Shown here: positions 9,488 through 17,954 of the stretch, one piece after another
Layout of the letters: each line of letters starts with the position of its first letter
Position numbering within the stretch: position 1 is the first letter of the stretch
NCBI RefSeq assembly: GCF_001904745.1
Contig: NZ_MRCD01000028.1
Location: 8,209-69,853, forward strand
Reading direction: 5' to 3'
Length of the DNA stretch: 61,645 nt
Origin: Calothrix sp. HK-06
Lineage (GTDB): Bacteria > Cyanobacteriota > Cyanobacteriia > Cyanobacteriales > Nostocaceae
The notes under the pieces: model-generated
The model's database searches: none
What the model was told of the DNA's origin: nothing
What the model saw: only the letters and a program-made list of their open reading frames with translations
Translations under genes and position numbers: made by a program

Positions 9488-10861
9488 ATGACAACTCGGT
9501 ACTGGCACTCACAACCACTCAAAAATCGCACTGGTTCAAATATTTTTGCCGCTTTGTTCTCTAATGATACTTTTGCGACCCTACTTGAAAGCCCTTATCT
9601 TAATGATAATAATAATGATAATCAAAAATTGACGCGGTATTCTATTTGTGCAGGCGCCCCACGAGTTGTAAACGGACAGTTACAAATGTGGACACCGCAG
9701 TTAGGGGAAATTTTACCTTTTTTGCGACAATTACAACAACAAGTAGATTTTATACCAACGTCCGCTCCATCCCTTCCTTTTACAGGTGGTTGGTTAGGTT
9801 GGTTAGGTTATGACGTAGCATGGGAAATTGAAAAGTTACCTCATAATAAAGATGACTCTTTGCCGTTTCCGGTTGCGTATTGGTATGAACCTAAAAGCTT
9901 TGCCGTATTAGACCATATTGAGCAAGTACTCTGGCTGTTCTCAACTAAGCTTAGTCATATACATCATATGGAAGCACAACTAGAACAGGAAATACATCAA
10001 GTAAATAATAAAAATTCTGTAACAACAAAGCTTTATACTTTATCTTCCCAAGAAGAATATGAAGCTGCGGTACGACAAGCTAAAAAGTATATTCAAGCAG
10101 GTGATATTTTCCAAGCGAATTTGTCACTGCGTTTTACTACAGAAATTAGTGCTTCTGGGTGGGATGTTTACCAAACGCTACAAAAAATTAATCCTTCCCC
10201 TTTTGCTTGCTACTATAAAACACCTTGGGGAGAAGTTGTTAGCTGCTCTCCTGAAAGACTCGTTGAATCTACAACATATAGTCATGTATCCACACGTCCT
10301 ATTGCTGGAACACGTAGACGTGGTACTACTCCAGAACATGACGAACTACTTGCCCATGAATTACTAAATAATACAAAAGAGCTTGCAGAGCATATCATGC
10401 TAGTTGACTTGGAGCGTAATGACTTGGGGAGAGTTTGCAAGTGGGGAAGCGTAAAAGTTGATGAAATATTAACTATTGAGCGGTATAGTCATGTTATGCA
10501 CTTGGTGAGTAACGTGGTGGGAATTTTAAAACCAGAATTAAATGCTGTCGATTTAATCGGCGCCATGTTTCCAGGTGGTACGATTACGGGGTGTCCTAAA
10601 ATTCGCTGCATGGAAATTATCGAAGAACTCGAACCAGTACGTCGCAGTTTATTTTATGGTTCCTGTGGTTACATTGACTGGCGAGGTTATTTAGATTTGA
10701 ATATTTTAATCCGAACTTTACTCGTGGCACCCAACGGTAAGAATAATACTGTCTGGGGACAAGTTGGCGCCGGAATTGTCGCAGATAGTGACCCCGAACG
10801 CGAATGGTATGAATCACTACAAAAAGCCGAAGCTCAACTAGCTGCCCTACGTATATTGTAA
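9488..10861 (+). CDS. Chorismate-utilising enzyme, TrpE/PabB family (component I)
   Basis: 457-residue enzyme converting chorismate with ammonia or glutamine to anthranilate or aminodeoxychorismate. A longer frame opens with TTG at 9437, but the ATG at 9488 (MTTRYWHSQPL) fits homologues better. The chorismate-binding core is intact: SCSPERLV, RPIAGTRRRG (about 267), HIMLVDLERNDLGRV, SHVMHLVS, GGTITGCPKIR and a WGQVGAGIV ending. The PIAGT alanine is TrpE-like, since classical PabB has lysine there, whereas GGTITG and the overall length resemble PabB. No trpG/pabA amidotransferase is adjacent. The exact product therefore cannot be decided from sequence alone. A strong inverted repeat begins directly after the stop codon. 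Confidence 0.85.
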   Translation: MTTRYWHSQPLKNRTGSNIFAALFSNDTFATLLESPYLNDNNNDNQKLTRYSICAGAPRVVNGQLQMWTPQLGEILPFLRQLQQQVDFIPTSAPSLPFTGGWLGWLGYDVAWEIEKLPHNKDDSLPFPVAYWYEPKSFAVLDHIEQVLWLFSTKLSHIHHMEAQLEQEIHQVNNKNSVTTKLYTLSSQEEYEAAVRQAKKYIQAGDIFQANLSLRFTTEISASGWDVYQTLQKINPSPFACYYKTPWGEVVSCSPERLVESTTYSHVSTRPIAGTRRRGTTPEHDELLAHELLNNTKELAEHIMLVDLERNDLGRVCKWGSVKVDEILTIERYSHVMHLVSNVVGILKPELNAVDLIGAMFPGGTITGCPKIRCMEIIEELEPVRRSLFYGSCGYIDWRGYLDLNILIRTLLVAPNGKNNTVWGQVGAGIVADSDPEREWYESLQKAEAQLAALRIL

Positions 10862-10913
10862 GGGCGGGTTTACTATATGCTTCACACAGCACTACCATAT
10901 TGTAAACCCGCCC
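10862..10913 (+). terminator. Long inverted repeat after the chorismate enzyme
   Basis: GGGCGGGTTTAC (10862-10873) pairs perfectly with GTAAACCCGCCC (10902-10913) around a 28-base loop. It starts on the base after the stop codon and ends 13 bp before acpS. It lacks a T-tract, so it may be an attenuating or mRNA-stabilising hairpin, or a repeat element, rather than a classical terminator. Confidence 0.55.
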
Positions 10914-10926
10914 CAACTACATCCAA

Positions 10927-11328
10927 ATGAACATCCGAGTAGGAACAGATATAGTTTACATACCCAGAATACAAGCACTAATAACACGCTTCGGGGATCG
11001 CTTCTTGCAACGTGTATACACACCCAACGAACAGCAACACTGTGGAGTAAGTAACGAACTTACTCGCATGGCAATAAATAAACTTGCTGGACGCTGGGCA
11101 GCGAAAGAAGCGGTTGTTAAAGCTTTGGGCACAGGATGGCGAGGAATTGGATATACTGATGTAGAAATTTGCCGCCATTCTTCTGGTGTCCCATTTGTTG
11201 TATTCCACAACAAAGCAGAAGCTATTGTCACTGCTTCAGGAAACCTAGATAACAATTGCCAACTCAGTTTAAGCCATGATGGAGATTATGCTACCGCTAC
11301 CGCCATTTTTGTGGCGCCAGGAACATAA
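10927..11328 (+). CDS. acpS: Holo-[acyl-carrier-protein] synthase AcpS
   Basis: 133-residue 4'-phosphopantetheinyl transferase of the short AcpS type; it transfers the CoA arm to apo-ACP to activate fatty-acid synthesis. Signature residues are visible: VGTDIVYI with the Mg-binding Asp8, and RWAAKEAVVKAL with Glu61, plus LSLSHDGDYATA near the end, where the family has its Ser-His-Asp/Glu block. Length and start (MNIRVGTDIV) are normal. Between the chorismate enzyme and pipX, same strand. Confidence 0.93.
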   Translation: MNIRVGTDIVYIPRIQALITRFGDRFLQRVYTPNEQQHCGVSNELTRMAINKLAGRWAAKEAVVKALGTGWRGIGYTDVEICRHSSGVPFVVFHNKAEAIVTASGNLDNNCQLSLSHDGDYATATAIFVAPGT

Positions 11329-11469
11329 ACAATTCTCTATTTGCAGTTAGCAGTTCGCAATTATATGATTTTAAGCAAATCTTCCAGCGAAATATGGTAA
11401 TAATTAGGCTGAATTTTCGTTGAAGATAGAGAAAAGGTTATATGTACAAAAAAGAAGTAACGGCACTAG

Positions 11470-11748
11470 ATGAACTCAGATAGCCCAGAAACTTATATAA
11501 ATCATCCAACTTGGGGTTTACTCTACCGAATAAGCTTGGTGGATGATAACCAAGAGCTTTTCACAACGCTTTACGCACAGCGTCTATTCTTTATAGTCAC
11601 CGTCGAAGCCAAAAATATGAAGTTCCAGTCTATAGGACGCACGGAAGCGCGGATGATGCTCGAAAATCGCCTGCGTTCTCTACGCCGTTCTGGCTCCTCA
11701 GAAGAATACAATCAGCTTCAAAGTGTTTTCCAGCGCACTTTTAATTAA
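11470..11748 (+). CDS. pipX: PipX, PII-interacting coactivator of NtcA
   Basis: 92-residue cyanobacterial regulator that binds PII (GlnB) under nitrogen sufficiency and the transcription factor NtcA under nitrogen limitation. The Tudor-like N-terminal domain (NHPTWGLLYRISLVDD... LFTTLYAQRLFFIV) and the C-terminal helical part (IGRTEARMMLENRLRSLRR) match the family. The neighbouring pipY gene 47 bp downstream confirms the assignment, since pipX-pipY is a conserved pair. Confidence 0.93.
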   Translation: MNSDSPETYINHPTWGLLYRISLVDDNQELFTTLYAQRLFFIVTVEAKNMKFQSIGRTEARMMLENRLRSLRRSGSSEEYNQLQSVFQRTFN

Positions 11749-11795
11749 CACCTACTAATTAAAATAAACGCGCTTCCCACCCAAACCGCGCGCAT

Positions 11796-12461
11796 ATGAG
11801 CAACCCATACCACGACCGCATCAACCAAATTCGTTCTCAATTACCCGCTCAGGTTCGATTAATCGCTGTTACAAAGACAGTTCCTGCGGAGGTAGTTCGC
11901 ATCGCTTACACCGCAGGAATTCGCGATTTTGGCGAAAGCCGTATCCAAGAAGCTGCGGCAAAACAAGCTTTACTCCACGATTTACCAGATATCACCTGGC
12001 ACTTCATTGGTCGCTTGCAAAGCAATAAAGCCAAAAAAGCTCTGGAGCTATTTCAGTGGATTCATTCTGTTGATAACCTGACGACTGCTCAACGTCTCAA
12101 TCAACTCGCCTCTACAATGAATCTCAATCCCCACATTTGTTTCCAAGTCAAAATTCTTCCTGACCCCAACAAATCTGGGTGGCACATCCCCCAGTTGCTC
12201 GAAGATTTGCCTTCATTAAACGAATGCAAAAGTTTACAATGTCAAGGTTTAATGACAATCCCACCTTTAGGTTTGGACGAAATACAAACTTTAAAGGTGT
12301 TTAACCAAACTCGTGAATTAGCGGAAAAAATCAATGCCCAAAATTGGTCAAACATATGTATAGAGCAGCTTTCAATGGGAATGTCGGGTGATTATGAGCT
12401 TGGGATCAAAGCTGGTGCCACAATGGTCAGATTGGGAACTATTCTTTTCGGCACCCGTTGA
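11796..12461 (+). CDS. pipY: PLP-binding protein PipY (YggS/COG0325 family)
   Basis: 221-residue non-enzymatic pyridoxal-phosphate carrier implicated in B6 and amino-acid homeostasis. PLP lysine in LIAVTKTVP (Lys27), then FGESRIQEA, WHFIGRLQSNK, IHSVDN, GLMTIPP, LSMGMSGDYELGIKAGATMVRLGTILFG; the last block holds the phosphate-binding loop. Complete and of normal length. Forms a pair with pipX; a 444-bp gap separates it from sepF. Confidence 0.95.
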   Translation: MSNPYHDRINQIRSQLPAQVRLIAVTKTVPAEVVRIAYTAGIRDFGESRIQEAAAKQALLHDLPDITWHFIGRLQSNKAKKALELFQWIHSVDNLTTAQRLNQLASTMNLNPHICFQVKILPDPNKSGWHIPQLLEDLPSLNECKSLQCQGLMTIPPLGLDEIQTLKVFNQTRELAEKINAQNWSNICIEQLSMGMSGDYELGIKAGATMVRLGTILFGTR

Positions 12462-12905
12462 AGAAAGCAATATATACACACGCTGAGAGTCAGTCAAGAC
12501 AAATGCTATAGGCATTAAAACAATATTAAATAAGGCATAGCATGGTATTAAGTATCGAAGATTCACTTCGGTACTGACAATATTTGATACTAAAAAAAAC
12601 TATTGCATCCTGATTCACGAAGGTATAGGAAATATAGTATTTACAAATGTGTACCTATTTAAAATATGGGTCAAAAGAAACTTTCCTCAGCGGACTACTT
12701 AGGATATGATCTTGACTCATTGTTACGTATAAAAATATGTTCTAACGTTAAGGCGTAAGATTCATAGATTTTATTTGTGCGTGATAAATGCTACAAATGG
12801 CGGTAGAATTCTTAAATTGTCCGTGCGAAAAAATATGGTGAAGACAGCGAGAAGCTATTTTTACCTAAATTAAGTCAAGGTATTGAGTACCAGGAGCGTG
12901 TCAAA
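12462..12905 (+). promoter_or_regulatory. Gene-free interval upstream of sepF
   Basis: 444 bp, AT-rich, no coding signal recognised on either strand. A purine-rich stretch (CAGGAGCG, 12891-12898) just before the ATG serves as the ribosome-binding site of sepF. The length suggests an independent sepF promoter region, but no specific motif can be assigned. Confidence 0.35.
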
Positions 12906-13511
12906 ATGAACAACATATTTACCAAATTAAAAGACTTTGTTGGTTTAAATGAACCAGTAGAAGAGTATGAGTACTACGAAGAAGTCGATAACGATAATTA
13001 TCAGAACATCTACCAAGAGCAAAACCCACCACAACAACCAGCACCTCAACCAGCAGAAGCACCAGCGAACAATGGACGTTGGCGTGAACCCATGACTACA
13101 ATGAATACTGGTGTAGCAGGTGCAAAAACAATGAATAATGTAATAGGTATGCCCGGAGCTTTAAATGGAATTTCGGAAGTGTTAGTGCTTGAACCACGCA
13201 CGTTTGAAGAAATGCCTCAAGCGATTCAGGCACTACGTGAGCGCAAATCGGTGGTATTGAATTTAACAATTATGGATCCAGATCAAGCGCAGCGAGCGGT
13301 TGATTTTGTCGCAGGTGGAACATACGCACTTGATGGACATCAAGAACGTATTGGTGAAAGTATCTTCTTGTTTACGCCAAGTTGTGTACAAGTAAGCACT
13401 CAAGGTGGCGTTTTACACGAAGTGCCACAGCATCCAGCACGTCCAAATCGTCCTCCTGCCACAAATCAAACTCAAACATGGGGTTCTGACCCAGTTCGTA
13501 TGGCGCAGTAA
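12906..13511 (+). CDS. sepF: Cell division protein SepF (Cdv2)
   Basis: 201-residue FtsZ-binding protein that helps anchor and align the Z-ring. Layout is typical: an N-terminal amphipathic membrane-targeting segment ([14 protein letters not shown]), an acidic linker rich in Tyr/Gln/Pro (about residues 18-60), and the C-terminal beta domain with [26 protein letters not shown]...[15 protein letters not shown]...[15 protein letters not shown] further Pro/Asn-rich tail follows. Its place between pipY and proC is the standard cyanobacterial order. Confidence 0.95.
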   Translation: MNNIFTKLKDFVGLNEPVEEYEYYEEVDNDNYQNIYQEQNPPQQPAPQPAEAPANNGRWREPMTTMNTGVAGAKTMNNVIGMPGALNGISEVLVLEPRTFEEMPQAIQALRERKSVVLNLTIMDPDQAQRAVDFVAGGTYALDGHQERIGESIFLFTPSCVQVSTQGGVLHEVPQHPARPNRPPATNQTQTWGSDPVRMAQ

Positions 13512-13678
13512 TTAGTAGCTTTATTCGCAGCAATTTAAGTGATATCAGGACAAATTTGGGCATAGGGATTTAATAGGGGAAAAATAGATTAAAAATCCTT
13601 GCGATATGAATCTTTCTTAGGCTGGAAAGCGTATCATTTATCCAAATTTAGTGTTTAGTATATTAGGGTGAATTCGAC

Positions 13679-14491
13679 TTGTCAGTAAAATTTGGCTTAA
13701 TCGGTGGCGGGGTAATGGGTGAAGCGCTGTTATCCCGTCTCATCAATCAAAATATTTATAGATCTTCGGAAATTATTGTTAGTGAACCTTCTTCTGTACG
13801 GAGGGAATTTTTAGCTAAAAAATATGCAGTGAATGTGGTCAGGGAAAACACTGAAGTGTTTAATACGGGTGGAGAGGTAGTGTTTTTAGCCATCAAGCCC
13901 CAGGTATTCACTAGTGTAACTCAGGAAATTTCTAGTGTCATTAGTCAAAGTCATTTTCCTTTGATTGTATCAATTTTGGCAGGGGTGACTTTAGGACAGT
14001 TGGAAGCAGCTTTTGTGGGTTTACCTGTGGTACGCGCGATGCCTAATACTCCTGCAACTGTTGGTGTCGGTATTACAGCAATTTGTGCAGGTAAGAATAC
14101 ACAACCTCATCATATAGAGAAAGCGCGTCAATTATTTTCAGCAGTAGGGGAAGTAGTAGAAGTTTCTGAAAGTTTGATGGATGCTGTGACGGGGTTATCA
14201 GGAAGTGGACCTGCGTATGTAGCATTAATGGTGGAAGCACTTGCTGATGGTGGTGTTGCATCTGGTTTACCGCGCCCTATTGCCCAGCAATTAGCATTAC
14301 AAACAGTATTAGGTACAGCTACATTATTACAAGAAACCAAAATTCATCCGGCTGAATTAAAAGACCGGGTGACAAGTCCAGGTGGTACTACTATCGCTGG
14401 AATAGCTGAATTAGAGAAAGCAGCATTTCGTTCAGCTTTAATTCAAGCTGTCAAAGCAGCTACTAACCGTTCGCAAGAGTTAGGTAAGTAA
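13679..14491 (+). CDS. proC: Pyrroline-5-carboxylate reductase
   Basis: 270-residue NAD(P)H-dependent enzyme for the last step of proline synthesis. N-terminal Rossmann loop GLIGGGVMGEAL, followed by AIKPQVF, VRAMPNTPATVGVG and the C-terminal signature SGSGPAYVALMVEALADGGVASGLPR...VTSPGGTTIAGI. The frame opens with TTG at 13679, three codons ahead of KFGLIGGG; no in-frame ATG fits, so TTG is the probable start. Convergent with mazG; the coding regions overlap by 12 bp. Confidence 0.95.
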   Translation: MSVKFGLIGGGVMGEALLSRLINQNIYRSSEIIVSEPSSVRREFLAKKYAVNVVRENTEVFNTGGEVVFLAIKPQVFTSVTQEISSVISQSHFPLIVSILAGVTLGQLEAAFVGLPVVRAMPNTPATVGVGITAICAGKNTQPHHIEKARQLFSAVGEVVEVSESLMDAVTGLSGSGPAYVALMVEALADGGVASGLPRPIAQQLALQTVLGTATLLQETKIHPAELKDRVTSPGGTTIAGIAELEKAAFRSALIQAVKAATNRSQELGK

Positions 14492-15280
14492 TTCTTTTTT
14501 TGCACGTTGCCAAAGTTCTTCTAATTGAGCCAAGGTATACTCGCTAAGTGGACGGTCGGCAAACGCTTCCATTTTTTTGAGTCTTTGAATAAATCTTTGA
14601 TTTGTTCCTTGTAGTGCTTCTGCTGGATCGATATTATTCCAACGTGCGAGCTGTACAAGTGAAAATAGCACATCTCCAAATTCAGAAGATTGCTGTTGAG
14701 GTGTTTCGTGCGCTAAAGCTTGTTTAAATTCTTCTAGTTCTTCCGCAAACTTATCCCATACTCCATCAATATTTTCCCATTCAAACCCGGCGCCTGCCGC
14801 TTTTTTAGAAATTTTCATTGCTGCTGTTAAAGGTGGCAGTTTTTTGTTGTATTGACTAAGTTTGTTACTGAGTAATGCTTGTTCTTGGGCAGATTGTCCT
14901 TTTTCTTGTGCTTTAATTTGTTCCCAATTTTGCCGCACTTCGTCAACGCTTTGTACTGATGTATCGCCAAATACATGAGGATGGCGCCTAATTAGTTTTT
15001 GTGAAATGCCTTCCGCAACTTCTTTTAAAGAAAAATCTCCATGTTCACTAGCTATTTGTGCTTGTAGTACTACTTGTAAAAGTAAATCCCCGAGTTCTTC
15101 GGCAATAGCGTTTTTATCACCGTTTTTAATTGCGTCTACAGTTTCGTATGCTTCTTCTATAATATAGGGTGTTAAAGTTTGCGGTGTTTGCTCCAAGTCC
15201 CACGGACAACCCCCATCGGGGTTACGTAGTTTTGCTACTACGTCGATGAGTTCTTGTAATGCTTGAAGATTTTCGTTCAT
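14480..15280 (-). CDS. mazG: Nucleoside triphosphate pyrophosphohydrolase MazG
   Basis: 266-residue house-cleaning NTPase hydrolysing (d)NTPs to NMP and pyrophosphate. Two MazG modules: the first has LRNPDGGCPWDLEQTPQTL, EEAYETVDAI and EELGDLLLQVVLQAQ, which hold the EExxE...D metal ligands; the second has FEWENIDGVWDKFAEELEEF and EFGDVLFSLVQLARW. Length fits the two-domain E. coli type. Downstream of the DUF2227 gene with a 2-bp gap, so probably co-transcribed. Confidence 0.95.
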   Translation of the reverse strand: MNENLQALQELIDVVAKLRNPDGGCPWDLEQTPQTLTPYIIEEAYETVDAIKNGDKNAIAEELGDLLLQVVLQAQIASEHGDFSLKEVAEGISQKLIRRHPHVFGDTSVQSVDEVRQNWEQIKAQEKGQSAQEQALLSNKLSQYNKKLPPLTAAMKISKKAAGAGFEWENIDGVWDKFAEELEEFKQALAHETPQQQSSEFGDVLFSLVQLARWNNIDPAEALQGTNQRFIQRLKKMEAFADRPLSEYTLAQLEELWQRAKKELLT

Positions 15281-15282
15281 AA

Positions 15283-15879
15283 TTATTTGCTTTTGACTTT
15301 GCGCTTTCTGACAACTCGTTTGCGTTTCTTAATTTTGCCATTATTTGCTAATCCCTTTAAATATTGACGGATTCCTTGTTTTTTAATGCGTTTGTAAGTG
15401 GAACCCGTCCAATCGCTGAGATAATGACTCATGGCGCCGAATTCTAAACCGACAAATAAAGCGATAAATTCAGCCTTATGAATAACTACTATATTGGCGA
15501 TGCTATTACCCAAACTATGCCAATTCAGCGTTAAATTACCGCTTTTTTCAGCTATCAACAAAACACTAACTGTAACTACACTAATAAAACTTGTAAAATA
15601 AAGTACTCGTAAAGCAGTGCCAATAACGGGGCCATGCGATAAAAACGAACGATGACGTAAACTCTTTTGATACGGCAACCAAATCCACTTGAACCATCCC
15701 CAACGCTGATACTGCACCGAGTATATATCCAAGTCAGGCCCAAACATTAACCCACCCAACATAAAGCCCGTAGCAATAAGCAACGTAATATTCCCATTGC
15801 GCGTTTGCCAAAAAGTGGCACCAACGAGAACAGGCAAAACCCAAATAGTAATACGGTCATGAGTCCGACCAGAAGGCAT
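15283..15879 (-). CDS. DUF2227 putative membrane-bound metal-dependent hydrolase
   Basis: 198 residues. Begins with MPSGRTHD, where the family has conserved His/Asp residues, then GPDLDIYSVQYQRWGW, a stretch with HRSFLSHGP and a late SHYLSDW; these His/Asp residues are the presumed metal ligands. Several hydrophobic helices (about residues 11-45, 85-110, 135-150). The C-terminal 25 residues are strongly basic (KKRKRVVRKRKVK). Function is unproven. It sits 2 bp ahead of mazG. STRR units begin just upstream of the start codon. Confidence 0.85.
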   Translation of the reverse strand: MPSGRTHDRITIWVLPVLVGATFWQTRNGNITLLIATGFMLGGLMFGPDLDIYSVQYQRWGWFKWIWLPYQKSLRHRSFLSHGPVIGTALRVLYFTSFISVVTVSVLLIAEKSGNLTLNWHSLGNSIANIVVIHKAEFIALFVGLEFGAMSHYLSDWTGSTYKRIKKQGIRQYLKGLANNGKIKKRKRVVRKRKVKSK

Positions 15880-16185
15880 AAATGAAAGTTAGGAGTTAGG
15901 AGTTAGGTGTTAAGAGTAGGTTGGGTGCAGGCTTTGCGTTTACGTAGTATGCCGTAGGCGCAACCCAACATACTTTTTGAACGCTCAAGTAAGTAGCACT
16001 CAAGTAAGTAACATTCAGGAGTAGCATCGGCGCCTGTTGAGGTTATATTTCGATAAGTATATTACCCAAACTGGCTGCAAAAAAACATAATTAACCACTA
16101 TTGGCCACATTGTCAAAAAAACTTTTAAAAAACACTTGCTTTCTTAAAACAGCTTTGCTATATTTAATTCTGGCGAGAAAAACAC
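15880..16185 (+). repeat. Repeat-rich interval between the DUF2227 gene and tRNA-Val
   Basis: Contains STRR units (AGTTAGG runs, 15890-15907), an inverted pair (GTTGGGT near 15919 and ACCCAAC near 15963) around a region with CGTAGTATGCCGTAGGCG, and a direct repeat CTCAAGTAAGTA (near 15985 and 16000). No gene seen. The 70 bp before the tRNA are AT-rich and probably carry its promoter. Confidence 0.5.
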
Positions 16186-16258
<73 letters not shown>

Positions 16259-16264
16259 TATTTT

Positions 16265-16289
16265 AAAATCCTCTTAAGTAGAGGGTTTT
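16265..16289 (+). terminator. Rho-independent-like hairpin after tRNA-Val
   Basis: AAAATCCTCT (16265-16274) pairs with AGAGGGTTTT (16280-16289) around a 5-base loop, 7 bp after the tRNA; the 3' arm ends in T residues followed by CCTATTTTT. Confidence 0.7.
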
Positions 16290-16565
16290 CCTATTTTTAG
16301 AGACATTTCTTCTTTTAGCAAGCAGCAAACTTTAGACAATATTGATAATTGCTGATTATTACTGAGTTAATTTAGCTCAAATATAGCTCACGCTATGCCA
16401 TCAAAGTCCACCAAGGAACAGTAAATCGGCGCCTTCAAACAGCAAAAATTGGTGTAAAAATTGAACAGCGTAGCAATTGCAACATATTCTCGCTACTTCC
16501 GACGCTTTGATCCAAACCAAGTACCTTGCAGTAAAACTGGCGCCTCTAATTACTTTACTTTTAAT
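16290..16565 (+). other. Gene-free interval
   Basis: No coding region is supported. The stretch includes two GGCGCC sites (16428 and 16539). Short open stretches around 16390-16500 resemble no family I recognise. No duplicated tRNA 3' end (att site) was seen despite the tRNA neighbour. Confidence 0.3.
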
Positions 16566-16772
16566 TTATTTTTGATGCGCTTTTTCTAGAGCTTGTAGAG
16601 TTTGCTGGATTTGACCTTCTCTAATCAAACCACGTGACCTTCTACCAGCTTCAACAGCTTGGCGCATTAAAGAGTGACCCTCAGCATATTTCCCTTGTCG
16701 AATCAATTCAATTCCCTTGGTGCTGAAGTTTTTAACTTCTGCGGCAATGCTTAGTAACCGTTCTCTATCCAT
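16566..16772 (-). CDS. Small helical protein, unknown (68 aa)
   Basis: MDRERLLSIAAEVKNFSTKG... is charged and predicted helical with a repeating GKYAEGHSLMRQAVEAGRR pattern like a single TPR-style helix pair. The ATG at 16772 overlaps the end of the upstream small gene by 8 bp, so the two are translationally coupled. No family recognised. Confidence 0.6.
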   Translation of the reverse strand: MDRERLLSIAAEVKNFSTKGIELIRQGKYAEGHSLMRQAVEAGRRSRGLIREGQIQQTLQALEKAHQK

Positions 16773-16965
16773 TTGTTTGCTCTCGAATAACTACGATGAT
16801 TGCTTCTGCTTCTTCAAAAAGCCTTTCGGCTCTTGCCTCTAAAAGGCTAGCATCCGCATACTTTTCATTTTGCATTGCTTTTTCATATTCGGCATACAAA
16901 TCAAAGACTATTTCTTGTAGCCTGTTGTAAGCGTCAAGTAATGCTGTAACTGTTGTCTGTTCCAT
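16765..16965 (-). CDS. Small acidic helical protein, unknown (66 aa)
   Basis: MEQTTVTALLDAYNRLQEIV... is highly acidic and alpha-helical throughout (LYAEYEKAMQNEKYADASLL, EARAERLFEEAEAIIVV), with a possible coiled coil. Overlaps the following small gene by 8 bp. An acidic/basic pair of tiny helical proteins could form a complex. No toxin or antitoxin family is recognised, so none is claimed. Confidence 0.6.
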   Translation of the reverse strand: MEQTTVTALLDAYNRLQEIVFDLYAEYEKAMQNEKYADASLLEARAERLFEEAEAIIVVIREQTNG

Positions 16966-17031
16966 GCTAGTAGATTTATTCCCAACTTATTTTATTTTTA
17001 TGGTTTGGGTTAATTTGTGATTCTAGAGGCT

Positions 17032-17832
17032 TTAACGTAACTGGGTTCTTGAATAGGAATAATCTTGCAAAAAAGATAGAGAGGCACGGATGTTGGTAGC
17101 ATGAATGCGATATTTTAAGCGTTTAATTGATACTCCTTCGGCTAACATTCCAACTCCAATAATCCAAGACCTTGCACCTTGTCCTGTTTCCCCAGAAAAT
17201 TGCTCAATAAGCTCGCTGGGGTCTTTCCCTGATTGAAAAATACTGTTCGAGTTAGGCTCTTCATCTCTGGAAACCACAACTAATGCATCTTCGCCAGTAA
17301 GACGACGAATACGTTCTTTCATCTGACGTGCCGCAATGATTGTGGGAACTCTCACATAAGTCGCGCATTCAGGCAACCCTTTAGCTGGGTCTCGCTGCAT
17401 TCTTTTATGCGCCCATAAAATAGATTCTTCAACCCAATCACCTTCTACAAAAATTGCTGTGTTAAGAGCATCGGTTAATTCTTGCTCGTTTGTTGCGTTA
17501 GTAAAAGTTCTGCCATTGTATACAGCACGACCTCTTTGATAAGTAAATTTTCCTTCCATCGTTACAAACGAGAAAGGAGGAATGATTCTGTCGTTGAGAG
17601 CGTCTGCTAATGTATACCGAAAATCAGGGACGCATCGATAAGAATTGTCTTCCACAGGAACATAGGTAAGCCAATTTCCCAATATTCGATTGTTATCGGA
17701 ACGAAATGGCGTACCAGAAGTCATCAGTCGATGAGAAATAATTCTATCTGGGAAAGCGGTTTCACAAGCTTGACCAAAAGCTAGTTTTGAACTGACATGA
17801 TGAACTTCATCAAGAACTAACCACACAGTCAA
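17032..17832 (-). pseudogene. Truncated superfamily 2 helicase fragment
   Basis: The frame (TTG at 17832) begins almost at motif II (LVLDEVHHV) and has motif III (TSGTPFRSD) and the motif V region (GMLAEGVSIKRLKYRIHATNIRASLSFLQ). Motif I (Walker A) is absent and so is motif VI, which should follow SFLQ; the frame ends with DYSYSRTQLR instead. Both ends are therefore lost and ATPase activity is impossible. An R1 repeat lies 34 bp upstream of the first codon. Remnant of a larger helicase, possibly from a defence or mobile locus. Confidence 0.7.
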
Positions 17833-17865
17833 GGATTACTATGCTACAAGATGTAAAAAATAATC

Positions 17866-17896
17866 TATCCGTTACATCCATTCATCATCCGTTGCC
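17866..17896 (-). repeat. R1 repeat between divergent genes
   Basis: Minus strand reads GGCAACGGATGATG then AATGGATGTAACGGATA. This copy is an exception to the 3'-end rule: it sits between the start of the truncated helicase and the UbiD-family gene. Confidence 0.7.
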
Positions 17897-17954
17897 GAAA
17901 GACCGATAATATAAATAGCGCTTAATGATTCTTAATTATCGGAATATTAGTAGA

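Noticed and set aside
11440-11470. Alternative upstream start for pipX
   Set aside because: No in-frame start fits and the family length is met by the ATG at 11470.
11319-14788. No GGCGCC for 3.5 kb across pipX, pipY, sepF and proC
   Set aside because: Expected about six sites, but with some 113 intervals one gap this long arises by chance with probability near 0.2; not reported as selection.
16265-16565. Integrated element at tRNA-Val
   Set aside because: No integrase gene and no duplicated tRNA 3' end were found in the following sequence.
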